Assembly: GCA_016937215.1 (NCBI GenBank)
Contig: JAFGWI010000033.1
Coordinates: 1-64,000 of the forward strand
Direction: 5' to 3'
Source of the DNA: Spirochaetales bacterium
GTDB lineage: Bacteria; Spirochaetota; Spirochaetia; SZUA-6; JAFGRV01
DNA: 64,000 nt
In this document: in pieces, positions 20,033 to 29,215 of the stretch
Layout: the number at the start of each line of letters is the position of its first letter
Numbering within the stretch: the stretch's first letter is position 1
Notes under the pieces: generated by a model
What the model was told of the DNA's origin: nothing
Seen by the model: the letters and a program-made list of their open reading frames with translations, nothing else
Database searches by the model: none
Translations under genes and position numbers: made by a program

Positions 20033-20222
20033 AACTCTAAATAATATAACAAATTCCCTAAATTCACTGCAAAATATGGGCAAGATTGTTTAAAAACAAT
20101 ATAAATTATATCAATCTATGGTTCTAATACCCCCCACAAAAAAGCACAATTAACTTAGCTTTAAATCTCAGATTACTTATTAATTCAAAAAGCAATCTTA
20201 ATTTTATTCCATCATTCAATTA

Positions 20223-21713
20223 TCAATCAGTAGAATTTCCAAACAAATTAACAAAAGCAATTACAGTTGTAATCATGGCTAAAATAGAAGTTATGACAGG
20301 CGCATATTCACCAAAACTGAAAGAAAAAGAATTTTTCAATACGATAATAGTATCACCTGCTTCAATCACATCTTCAGGGCTTTTATTTTTTCCATCCTTA
20401 CCTCGCACTACAAATTGAAAATTAGTATTCAATTCTGTATCAATTCCTCCTGCTTGAATAATATAATACATGGCCGTTTTTCCCCGGACATAGGAAAACA
20501 CACCTTCAGAATAAACAGCGCCAATAACATTAACCCTAAATTCAATTTCAGGAATGACAATTATGTCAAATGGGTGTAACAACCGGTCTTTTTCACTGCT
20601 ATATTGAAACAATAAAGAAGCACAATCAACATAATGGAGCTCTGTTGAATTTTCCTCGATTATGTAAACCGATTTCAGATCTGCATAGGTGGATATTCTA
20701 GAAATATTATTCTGAAGCACATCATATAAAGTAATACCAGGATTAAATGAATAGGATATCCTATTTACTTGATTTTGAAGAGTATTTAATTCATCAATTT
20801 CATCTGTTTGCTGAGAAGAAATGGCTCCTTCAATATATACAACCTTTTGAATACGCGAAACAGAAAAAAGCTCAATAATATCACCATTTTTTGGAATATA
20901 ATTTGCGAAATCGGATTTGTTTTCACTATCCAAATAAGTAATATTATAATCATCCAGAGTATTATGAGTAATTTTGATACGCTTCAAATTAGCATCTTCA
21001 GTAAAACCTCTTCCATAATAATTAATTACTTTAATCAAAGAATCATCAGATAAAATTTGATATTCACCTGGCCTGTGAACCTGCCCCACTAATCGAATAT
21101 TTTTTACACTCTTATCAACATGTATGATATCACCTGGTTTCAACAAAGGATCTTGATCCAAATCCCCTTCAAATATTGATTTGTACAAATCAAATTGCTC
21201 GATCTCACCAGAGGAGTGATGAATCTGAATGTTTCTTATTGAGGAATAGGATTGAAGCAGTCCACTAATTGCTTGGCTCAATCGGGTTAACCCCCACACT
21301 GTAATACGTTGAGACATATCAAGCTCACCTACAATAAAAACCTGAAAAATTCCTACCGACTCAATGGATACAAAAGGAATGCTACCCGGATAAGCATCAA
21401 TAACTTTAGCTTCAATTTCTTTCTTTAATTCAGGAAAACTTTTATTATAGCCGTTAATATGGCCAAAAACATTCAATTCAACATTATAGTCGCTTTCCAC
21501 AACAATCTCGTAAGTAGCTAATGTTCCAGCAGATAAATAAGATAATTGATAAACATCACCTGGTGTTACTGGGTATTCAATGGTTGATATGGCTAATTGT
21601 AGCCGGTCATGCTCCAATGCATACCTGTCATTACCAAGGAAAACAGGCAATTCTTGGGAAAAAACCGTAAAAAGCAAATTTATAAAAAACAATAAAAAAA
21701 TGAATTTCTTCAT
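20223..21713 (-). CDS. Polysaccharide export outer-membrane protein (Wza-like, SLBB domains)
   Basis: YPVTPGDVYQLSYL, DPLLKPGDIIHVDKSVKNIRLVGQVHRPGEYQI, DIIVIPEIEFRVNVIGAVYSEGVFSYVRG; signal peptide. Confidence 0.9.
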   Translation of the reverse strand: MKKFIFLLFFINLLFTVFSQELPVFLGNDRYALEHDRLQLAISTIEYPVTPGDVYQLSYLSAGTLATYEIVVESDYNVELNVFGHINGYNKSFPELKKEIEAKVIDAYPGSIPFVSIESVGIFQVFIVGELDMSQRITVWGLTRLSQAISGLLQSYSSIRNIQIHHSSGEIEQFDLYKSIFEGDLDQDPLLKPGDIIHVDKSVKNIRLVGQVHRPGEYQILSDDSLIKVINYYGRGFTEDANLKRIKITHNTLDDYNITYLDSENKSDFANYIPKNGDIIELFSVSRIQKVVYIEGAISSQQTDEIDELNTLQNQVNRISYSFNPGITLYDVLQNNISRISTYADLKSVYIIEENSTELHYVDCASLLFQYSSEKDRLLHPFDIIVIPEIEFRVNVIGAVYSEGVFSYVRGKTAMYYIIQAGGIDTELNTNFQFVVRGKDGKNKSPEDVIEAGDTIIVLKNSFSFSFGEYAPVITSILAMITTVIAFVNLFGNSTD

Positions 21714-21716
21714 AAA

Positions 21717-22925
21717 CTAAAATTCCTTCTTTCTCTTTATCCTGTCTACAAGATTACGAATGTAATAACTGATCAGCACAATCAACGAAGACAGCACAAA
21801 AACAATCGCAATACCCGCAACAATGATCAGCGAACGTGAAGGGGCGTCCCGTTCATCTGGGGTTTCAGCCCATTCTATGATATTAAAAACGTTTTCAGAT
21901 TCTACAGACAGTTTTACAAGCTCATATTGCTCTGAAAGATGTTGATAAATAGCTCTCTGAATATCAAGATTCAAGTTCATTCGGTTGAATTCCAAGGCCA
22001 AATCAGGAAGTTGATTCATGGAAGGAATTTTATCTCCTAATGAAGAACCTGATTCAATCTCGCGTATGGATGTAATCAGATTATCTCTTTCGCTTTTCAG
22101 ACGGCGCAAATTGGGATCTTCGATTTTTGAAAACTCTTCGTAATTTTTAATTTGCAACTCAATAATTATCAGATTGGATCTTAATTCCGACAACATACCC
22201 GTCTGAAAACTTGCCAGATCCTGAATCGAAAAAACACCGTAGGTTTTCTGAAAATTTTTAATCTGCACTTCATATTCAGCAATTTTGGGAAATACCTCTG
22301 TTAGTTTCTTCTCCAACAAATTTTTATATTTTTGCCTTTGTGATAATCCATATTCAGAAAACCAAGTGTCCAGTTCCTCAACAACAATATTCGCCATGAC
22401 CTTTGATCTTTCTGGCTGGATATCAAGAAAACTGATTATCAGTGTTCTAAAATTGGGATCGTAGGACACTTCAATTTTTGAAGATAAGAATTGACGAAGA
22501 TCTGTTTGAGAAGCTTTGGGGTCCAGGTTGTTTTCAAAGGATTCCTTGAAAATATCCTTTTTTATAATTCTATCCAAAAACCCTCTTGTTCTAATTATTC
22601 CGAGAGCTGTAACACCAAAATCAACCGCTGTATCATCATTTGTAAAAGGTTGTTCGGCGCCAATCGCTGAATAAACGCTTGACTGAGATTCATTTCCTGA
22701 AATCAGTATCAAACAATTGGCACGATAGATATTAGGCAAAGGGCTTTGTTCTGGTGGTAACTGCATGGATATATACATAAAAACCGATAGCAAAACCCCG
22801 ACAACAACAGTCGGGATAATAATAAACCATTTTTTAGTGAATAAAATATTTAAAAAATACAAAAGGCCTTCGATTAAGCCTCTTTCATTACTAGTTTCGT
22901 TAAGATTTTGATCACTCATAGGCAA
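21717..22925 (-). CDS. Chain-length determinant/Wzz-like protein
   Basis: Two TM segments flanking a coiled coil; RSLIIVAGIAIVFVLSSLIVLISYYIRN. Confidence 0.85.
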   Translation of the reverse strand: MPMSDQNLNETSNERGLIEGLLYFLNILFTKKWFIIIPTVVVGVLLSVFMYISMQLPPEQSPLPNIYRANCLILISGNESQSSVYSAIGAEQPFTNDDTAVDFGVTALGIIRTRGFLDRIIKKDIFKESFENNLDPKASQTDLRQFLSSKIEVSYDPNFRTLIISFLDIQPERSKVMANIVVEELDTWFSEYGLSQRQKYKNLLEKKLTEVFPKIAEYEVQIKNFQKTYGVFSIQDLASFQTGMLSELRSNLIIIELQIKNYEEFSKIEDPNLRRLKSERDNLITSIREIESGSSLGDKIPSMNQLPDLALEFNRMNLNLDIQRAIYQHLSEQYELVKLSVESENVFNIIEWAETPDERDAPSRSLIIVAGIAIVFVLSSLIVLISYYIRNLVDRIKRKKEF

Positions 22926-23069
22926 AAGCTTATCCTAATTATGTAGAAAAGTAAAGTATGGTATCATCAGGGTCTTTAAATCTCAATCTGAATTTTCATA
23001 ATCAGCGGCTTGTAATTGGTTCCAGACAACAACTTGACACAAGCCATCACAGTTGTTATTTAATTAAAC

Positions 23070-23594
23070 ATGATAAGCATTCAAGACCTTACAATCTGGC
23101 TGACAAGCTTCCACATCCCCATTCTAGTCGCCCTGATTCTGATACCTATAGCAGCGTTTTTAAACGGGCAGGTCTTCATTAAAGGGCTTAAAAAAAACAA
23201 AGGGGGTGCTGTTATTTATTCCATTCTCACTTATCTCACAGTTATTCCCGGAATTTGCGCCAGTATTACCATAGCTTATTTGCTGTTTTTTACTCGCGTC
23301 AATCTTGTACAGCAACTGGATGTGATTATCCACATCGGCCCGGTTTTGTCCATGATCGCGACTCTAACCATCACAGGGCATTTCATGGATTTTGCCATTA
23401 TCCCCGGATTTCACCGTTTAAGCGGATTAATGCTGGTTACTGGCGCCAGTTTTGTTTTTGTGCTCATTTTGCACCGCATGCGTATTCTCATCGGTTTTTT
23501 TGCCGGCGCCGAGGTTTTGGCCATCATATTTATTGTTGTTTTTTTGCTCTTCAAATTCGGCTGGGAAAATTTGATCGGCAAAAAAAGGAAATAA
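23070..23594 (+). CDS. Hypothetical integral membrane protein
   Basis: 174-aa ORF with 5-6 hydrophobic helices; divergent from the wzz-like gene. Confidence 0.7.
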   Translation: MISIQDLTIWLTSFHIPILVALILIPIAAFLNGQVFIKGLKKNKGGAVIYSILTYLTVIPGICASITIAYLLFFTRVNLVQQLDVIIHIGPVLSMIATLTITGHFMDFAIIPGFHRLSGLMLVTGASFVFVLILHRMRILIGFFAGAEVLAIIFIVVFLLFKFGWENLIGKKRK

Positions 23595-23619
23595 ACAAAA
23601 GCTCCCTGTACAAAACAGA

Positions 23620-23700
23620 CGAAGGGGGTGGCGGAAGCTGCGCTGGAGCCAGGGGGGAGACGCTCCGGACTTCCTGAAGTCCAGGATCCCCCCTCATATG
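23620..23700 (+). repeat. Family-4 GC-rich repeat-like segment
   Basis: AAGGGGGTGGCGGAAGC..GGAGCCAGGGGGGAGACGCTCCGGACTTCCTGAAGTCC, shares a frame with 47265-47375. Confidence 0.4.
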
Positions 23701-23746
23701 GAAATATCACTGCATTAAAGTAAAACCTATAAAGCCTATGTAAAAA

Positions 23747-25945
23747 CTAAAGGCCGGCTGAGGCCCCAAAGGCTTTTATACGCTTTTCATAGGATTCCAG
23801 AAGCTTCCATTCGATGATCGGTATATGCTCGAGCACGGAACCGGGAATCTGATAAACCTTGGTGGTCTCAATAACCCGGGCGCGAAAAATATGGGCAGAT
23901 TTCAGCAAAATATTCTCTTCGCCGAAAAAACTGCCTCGGCTGATTTTTTCAAAAGCCTGGTCCTCAAAGACAATTTCCACCTGTCCACGCTTGATCAGAT
24001 AAAGCTTGGGGTCATTGGGATCCAGCTCTTCGCCGGCTTCGTAGACACGAGTATCCATAAGCAGGGCAATTTTATTGAGGATTCTGCTTGAAATCAATTC
24101 TCCGAAAAGCCAGGTTCCCTCAAGAAACCAGATGTTTTTATGAAATTTCACAATATCCTGAAAATTGTAATTGCGATTGATAAAGCGGACATAAAGCTCT
24201 GCCGGGATTTTAAGGACTTTCACGTAACTCTTGGCCCTATAGGTAATTTCGGAAGCTGTTTCCGTTAATCCTGAATATTCGCCAAGCATGGAACCGGCTG
24301 AGAGAACATGATTGATATGGTTTTCCGCGTCGATCAGCTCCACAACCCCGTTCAAAAGCAAATAGATATGTTTATTCTGCTCGCTTTTCCGGATAATGTT
24401 CATACCCACGTTAAAATCCAGGCATTCGCAATTGAGCAGCATGGCAAGATCATGACTCGGGGCTTTTGGAAAAAAACTCCGCAAAAATCGGGAGGCCGAT
24501 TGCATGGAATAATCCTGATGTGCCGGAATCAGGATATCGATGGCGCCGAAAGTGGCGTTTGAACCGATCTCCTTTTCCTTGGGGGACAATTCCCTGTCAA
24601 TGTGAGCCAGAATAATCTTCGGCGATTTGTCTTCAATAAAATCCAGAGCAGAGCCGTGAATCATGCCCCCTCCGGAATCGATTTTCTTGAGATTCACAAA
24701 GGCATTATAAATATCCCGGGTGCGGTAGAAAACCCGCGGATGCACTCCTTTAGGATTCTCCTTGGAGCGCACCATTTTTTTTAAGCCATCCAATGAAATA
24801 ATGTCCGCCAGGTGACCATATTTTTTATAGCCCCCTTCCCAGAAGGTTCGAAAGAAAAAGGCATTGTTTTCCACCGGATGGGGTGTAAAAACAGGCATAA
24901 CCTCGAGCCCTTCAATATTGTTCCATTTGTTAAACTCCAGATCACAGACTTCAAAGTATTTGCTGAAACTGGATTCAGGAAAACCCATGAGGGCTGATAA
25001 TTTTTTGGTTACGCTTGAACGCACCAAAGGAGTAGCATAATACTTTATCATGTGGTCGGAACGCACCAGGGTTGTTAAGCCGGCAAAATGGTCATCATGA
25101 GCATGGGTATGAAAAACACCCTCTATTTCGTTGATACTGATGCCAAGGGCAACCAAAGTGGCAGTAATATTAGGTCCTGTATCAATCAAATAAATCTTGC
25201 CTTGAAACACCAGGATGCTGGCCATACAGGGGTTATTAATGTCCCAACCATTTCCTTCTCCCGTATGAATCACAGAAAAATATTCACGCTTGATACGGTG
25301 GAAATCGAGGCGCACCGCAGGCTTGTATTCTTCGCTGGGTTCCAGGTTCATATCCACATCAATGATCTTGCCGGCGCAATTAAAGCGGTATTTATTCAGA
25401 CCCAATCGTTCAAGTTTAACTCCGTTGCGAAGCTCCACAGGGTCGGTTTCGATCACGCGAAAATCGAGAAGCTCTTCGGTTTTTTTAATTTTACCAAAGG
25501 CAAAGGCCCGCTTGAGCTTCAGAATATCCCTGGCCATTTCCTGGGTCACCCCGGTTGCCAGAAGCTCCTTTTCCGAAAGCAGCCCATAGGTCCCGCGGTA
25601 AATATACTGACTCTGAGCCATTACCTGATTGGGAATTCCTGCCAGAATGGGTTTTACCCCCCGGTTATTGGGGTGCCCGGGAATCAACATTCCCTGGCGG
25701 TAAAACATCTGTAGCACAGGGAATTCAGCCAAATTCGAAAAACTGCCGTTTTGGACCGATACATCAGAAAGCAGAATCGCGTTAGGACCAGTTTCATAGG
25801 TGTAGCCATCGGTTTCCCGGGCCACAATCAAACCCCTCAGCATCAAATGCTTCACCACATCAGCCGGACAACCGCAAAGCACAAAAAGCCCGGCTTCGGG
25901 CATAGAGAGATAATACACACCATTGGTTACCTTAATTTTTTCCAT
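23747..25945 (-). CDS. MBL-fold metallo-hydrolase with cyclic-nucleotide-binding domain(s)
   Basis: VFHTHAHDDHFAGL metal motif; C-terminal LSAGSMLGEYSGLTETASEITYRAKSYVKVLKIP and ISRGSFFGEENILLKSAHIFRARVIETTKVYQIP cNMP-binding-like blocks. Confidence 0.88.
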   Translation of the reverse strand: MEKIKVTNGVYYLSMPEAGLFVLCGCPADVVKHLMLRGLIVARETDGYTYETGPNAILLSDVSVQNGSFSNLAEFPVLQMFYRQGMLIPGHPNNRGVKPILAGIPNQVMAQSQYIYRGTYGLLSEKELLATGVTQEMARDILKLKRAFAFGKIKKTEELLDFRVIETDPVELRNGVKLERLGLNKYRFNCAGKIIDVDMNLEPSEEYKPAVRLDFHRIKREYFSVIHTGEGNGWDINNPCMASILVFQGKIYLIDTGPNITATLVALGISINEIEGVFHTHAHDDHFAGLTTLVRSDHMIKYYATPLVRSSVTKKLSALMGFPESSFSKYFEVCDLEFNKWNNIEGLEVMPVFTPHPVENNAFFFRTFWEGGYKKYGHLADIISLDGLKKMVRSKENPKGVHPRVFYRTRDIYNAFVNLKKIDSGGGMIHGSALDFIEDKSPKIILAHIDRELSPKEKEIGSNATFGAIDILIPAHQDYSMQSASRFLRSFFPKAPSHDLAMLLNCECLDFNVGMNIIRKSEQNKHIYLLLNGVVELIDAENHINHVLSAGSMLGEYSGLTETASEITYRAKSYVKVLKIPAELYVRFINRNYNFQDIVKFHKNIWFLEGTWLFGELISSRILNKIALLMDTRVYEAGEELDPNDPKLYLIKRGQVEIVFEDQAFEKISRGSFFGEENILLKSAHIFRARVIETTKVYQIPGSVLEHIPIIEWKLLESYEKRIKAFGASAGL

Positions 25946-26294
25946 AACACCGGCCTATACACAAATAATACTTCATTATTTTGCTACTTCCACTATATTT
26001 TTTGGCTGTTTCCCCGGACAAAAAATAAGGGTCCTCTGATTCCATTATCGGGCAGAAAAACCATAAAAACCACTAAAAAGCAGCAATTCCTGGTCTCATT
26101 ACTTCTTCGTTAACATGCCCAATAATGCTTATTTTATTTAATTATTTATAGTGTCAGGAATTGCCATAGCCAACACTTCGGCCGCATGCAATTTCCGGTA
26201 ACTTTTTCACTATTTTTTGTACAATAACTGAAAAACACAATATCCTATATTATAAACAGACAAGGTTGTTACCGGAAATTGCTGACCAAAATAA

Positions 26295-26444
26295 TTTACA
26301 CGGCTGGTCCGGGGCCGGGCTTTTCCGCAGCTCCGCTTTTGCTCCGACCAAAGCTTTCGCGAAAAAAGCGCGAAAGCTTTGTTGCTTTGCTTTTTTTGAA
26401 AAAAAAGCAAAGCCTGCTCCAATCCCTAACAGTTGCTAAACCAC
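26295..26444 (-). repeat. Family-1 structured repeat, copy 7
   Basis: Reverse: TTTAGCAACTGTTAGGGATTGGAGCAG + hairpin 26384-26413 (GCTTTGC..GCAAAGC) + hairpin 26350-26380 (AAAGCTTTCGCG/CGCGAAAGCTTT) + GGAGC.AAAGCGGAGC...AAAGCCCGGCC. Confidence 0.85.
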
Positions 26445-26531
26445 CGTCAAATATTGTAAAAAAATATCAATAAATATTGCTTATCTGCTGATGTTTTCAC
26501 AATTCTGTGATATTATTTAAAACAATTATTT

Positions 26532-26807
26532 ATGAAAAGGGAGAAAAAAATGAATAAAAAAATTGCACTAATCCTTTTAATCGTTATTGCAGGCCTATTT
26601 ATGGTATCATCATTACATGCCACTGATCTAAGTTCAACCATAAAAAAAATTGAATCTGATCAGGAAACAATAAGAAACGCGCGAACCAGCGCGAGTACGG
26701 CCTTCCAGAATTTTGACCAGAAAGCAAATCAGTTATATAATTTACTTTCAACTGTCCTGAAAACGATGAAAGAAATGAGATCTGGTACAATACGAAACAT
26801 GTTATAA
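26532..26807 (+). CDS. Small secreted protein of unknown function
   Basis: RBS-like AAGGGAG upstream; signal peptide KIALILLIVIAGLFMVSSLHA; coiled-coil-like body. Confidence 0.7.
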   Translation: MKREKKMNKKIALILLIVIAGLFMVSSLHATDLSSTIKKIESDQETIRNARTSASTAFQNFDQKANQLYNLLSTVLKTMKEMRSGTIRNML

Positions 26808-26825
26808 TTTTTGATTATACCCTTC

Positions 26826-26862
26826 TTCAGCCAGGGCACTGTGACCTATCCCTGGCTGAAGG
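26826..26862 (+). terminator. Perfect 12-bp hairpin downstream of the 26532 gene
   Basis: CTTCAGCCAGGG cactgtgacctat CCCTGGCTGAAG; no strong T-tract. Confidence 0.55.
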
Positions 26863-27007
26863 ATCATTTATCCACTGAAAACCATCGATACTATTGCCCG
26901 GCACAATTTTATAATAATTCCAGGCTATAGTTCCTTTTGTATTTGCAAATATCATGGTTCACATTTGGAATTGTAGTCTTGCCTATTTCACGATTTAACG
27001 GCATGAT

Positions 27008-27730
27008 GTGATCATGATTAAAGCAGTTATCTTCGACAAAGACGGAACCATTATCAATTTTGATTCATTCTGGGTGGGAATAACCCGGAGCGTGATCCAC
27101 GATTTACTGGATAACCAGGGTTTGGAAAAAAATGTCATAGACCGATGGCTCGAGGTTGTAGGAATTCACGGCGAAGTGATAGACCCTCACGGCATTTTGG
27201 CTGCCCAAACCGGTCACGACGCGGCTAAAGCCTGGTACAACCTGATAGAGAACCCGAGCATGGATTTCACCTCTTTTGCTGAATTCACAGTCAGCCGCTT
27301 TGATCACCACAGCATTAACCAGAAGCACGAAACCCATCTTTTTCCCGGCCTTAAGCAAGCTATAGCGCAATTAAAGGCGCGGAACATGATCATAGGCGTG
27401 GTTACAGCCGACACTTTTCCATCCACCCGGGCCGCTTTGAAAAACACAGGGCTCATCGATTTTGTGGATTATATCGGCGCTGATGACGGGCACAGCCCTA
27501 TCAAACCCCATCCCTTTTGGGGCGAAAAATTTTGCAGGCAATTCTTTCTTTCGCCAGAAGAAGTCATTATGGTAGGCGACACACCCACGGACATGCAATT
27601 TGCCAAAAACTGCGGTTTTTATGCCATTGGGGTGTCCTCAGGCACATCGGGCGATTCATTACTGGCCCCATTGGCTGATGAAATATTGCCTTGGGCAGCG
27701 GAAATATTGAAAAGCAAGGTGCTTGCCTAA
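27008..27730 (+). CDS. HAD-superfamily hydrolase (phosphoglycolate phosphatase-like)
   Basis: KAVIFDKDGTIINFDSFW, GVVTADTFPSTRAALK, KPHPFWGEKF, VIMVGDTPTDMQFAKNCG. Confidence 0.93.
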   Translation: MIMIKAVIFDKDGTIINFDSFWVGITRSVIHDLLDNQGLEKNVIDRWLEVVGIHGEVIDPHGILAAQTGHDAAKAWYNLIENPSMDFTSFAEFTVSRFDHHSINQKHETHLFPGLKQAIAQLKARNMIIGVVTADTFPSTRAALKNTGLIDFVDYIGADDGHSPIKPHPFWGEKFCRQFFLSPEEVIMVGDTPTDMQFAKNCGFYAIGVSSGTSGDSLLAPLADEILPWAAEILKSKVLA

Positions 27731-27812
27731 CCCTCTTCAGACTTTTTGCCTAGGTATTTTTAAACAGACCCCTATTTTATCCACAACCAGAACAATTCTC
27801 CCTTTATTGAAT

Positions 27813-28628
27813 CTAAAAAAGCGGAAATTCAGGTTTTAAAATAATCTGATAGGAAATTTTAATGTCTGAATTAATGTGGTTCTCGGCAAATTCAATCTTA
27901 AAAAAAGGCGTAGAACTTGAATCAATATAAAACTCATGGCCGCAGCAATCAAGATTCAAGGCAAGGCCTTCATATACCAGGCGTAAATCCTTGATAGCAG
28001 GGTTTTTCTCGGGAAAAGTAATGATGAGTGAATATATACCGCTGTTTTCACGTACACGATAAATATCGCTATCCTGAATTTGCCCTTCATTCAATTTGTA
28101 AATCAGGGCATTATGCTCTCCTGGTTCAAGTTGCCAGGATTCTTTATAATGATTATTCGGTTCAAAATTATCGCCAAGACTGCTGAATATGGCAGGAACA
28201 AATTGATTGGTCATTTCAGTAATGGCACCTGCTTTTATAAAAGCAAGGCGATAATAATAGATTCGGTTGGGAAGGGCTGTTTTATCCACAAAACTGGAAG
28301 TATTGATATCAGGAAAAGAGGTGTCCAGGTTGTTTTCATGGGCTGATGTATAGCGATAAATTCGGTAGCCATCAACACCTGGGTTAAGATTCCACCAAAG
28401 ACAAATCCCTTCGGTACATTCAAAGGGAATACTATATAATTCATTATCATCTTCCAGGTTAGCGCTTTTATCAAGCAACACATTATCATACCCTTCTGGT
28501 TCAATCTCCTCGGGATTCATGACCGGGCAACCGCCCAAAAAGCCCACACAATTGGCCAAAACCAAAAATAACCAAAATTTATTCATCCTTTTGTTCATAA
28601 TACGATCCTTTTTTAAATACCCTTTCAA
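27813..28628 (-). CDS. Lipoprotein with FN3-like and PPC-like segments
   Basis: VGFLGGCPVMN lipobox; LWWNLNPGVDGYRIYRYTSA; DNFEPNNHYKESWQLEPGEHNALIYKLNEGQIQDSDIYRV. Confidence 0.65.
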   Translation of the reverse strand: MKGYLKKDRIMNKRMNKFWLFLVLANCVGFLGGCPVMNPEEIEPEGYDNVLLDKSANLEDDNELYSIPFECTEGICLWWNLNPGVDGYRIYRYTSAHENNLDTSFPDINTSSFVDKTALPNRIYYYRLAFIKAGAITEMTNQFVPAIFSSLGDNFEPNNHYKESWQLEPGEHNALIYKLNEGQIQDSDIYRVRENSGIYSLIITFPEKNPAIKDLRLVYEGLALNLDCCGHEFYIDSSSTPFFKIEFAENHINSDIKISYQIILKPEFPLF

Positions 28629-28802
28629 CAGCCATCTCTTTTAAGAAAGGCTAGAATAATTAATTGTCTCTGAATTTTTTAATATTGCTCTTTAATATTT
28701 ACTGCAATTTTTATGCCAAGTTTATGAAAGCAAAATATCTTCTTTACAGAACAGTAAATAAAAGATTTTTTTCAGGAATCACCATTGTTTTTTAAAGGGT
28801 TC

Positions 28803-28907
28803 GAGCTATGCAAAATGCATAGCTCAGCTGTTTTTTTAACATAATTTTAATTATCATAAGGAATTATCACATTATGCAAAATGCATAGACCTATGAAATT
28901 TGCATAG
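28803..28907. repeat. Cluster of three TGCATA-type palindromes
   Basis: GAGCTATGCA-AAA-TGCATAGCTC (28803-28825), TATGCAAAATGCATAG (28873-28888), CTATGAAATTTGCATAG (28891-28907). Confidence 0.7.
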
Positions 28908-28950
28908 AAAAATTGAAAAAAACCTTTGGAATTGAGCCATTTATCTGGAA

Positions 28951-29003
28951 TTCTAAAAATTTTGTGCTATATTTCGGAAAATTTTTAGAAATTATTTTTT
29001 TTT
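28951..29003 (+). terminator. Hairpin + T-run (possibly bidirectional terminator)
   Basis: TTCTAAAAATTTT gtgctatatttcgg AAAATTTTTAGAA followed by ATTATTTTTTTTTT. Confidence 0.55.
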
Positions 29004-29029
29004 GCATAACAAATCTCTTTTTTTGCCAT

Positions 29030-29105
29030 TAATAAATTAGAGACAGAAGGTATGGTCGTTAATTTTTTCAAAAATTGTCGACCAAAACACTTTTTGCATA
29101 AAAAC
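29030..29105 (+). repeat. Family-1 repeat, copy 8 (partial)
   Basis: AAATTAGAGACAGAAGGTATG + hairpin TGGTCGTTAATTTTT/AAAAATTGTCGACCA (29053-29083) + AAACACTTTTT. Confidence 0.7.
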
Positions 29106-29215
29106 AGAGATTCTTGTACAAAATCAAAATAAAAAATTGTGGACTAAGAACTTTCGCGGACTCGGCAGGCATGTTGAAATACCCAAAATGATGGTTATGC
29201 CACCATTTCAGCAGT

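Noticed and set aside
23040-23182. ORF 22958-23182 as a gene
   Set aside because: Overlaps the better-supported 23070-23594 membrane protein in another frame; no RBS.
24308-24562. Other plus-strand ORFs over 23747-25945
   Set aside because: Shadow ORFs of the minus-strand MBL-cNMP gene.
25088-25714. 208-aa ORF (+) opposite the MBL-cNMP gene
   Set aside because: Complementary-frame shadow of a confident CDS; no domain recognised.
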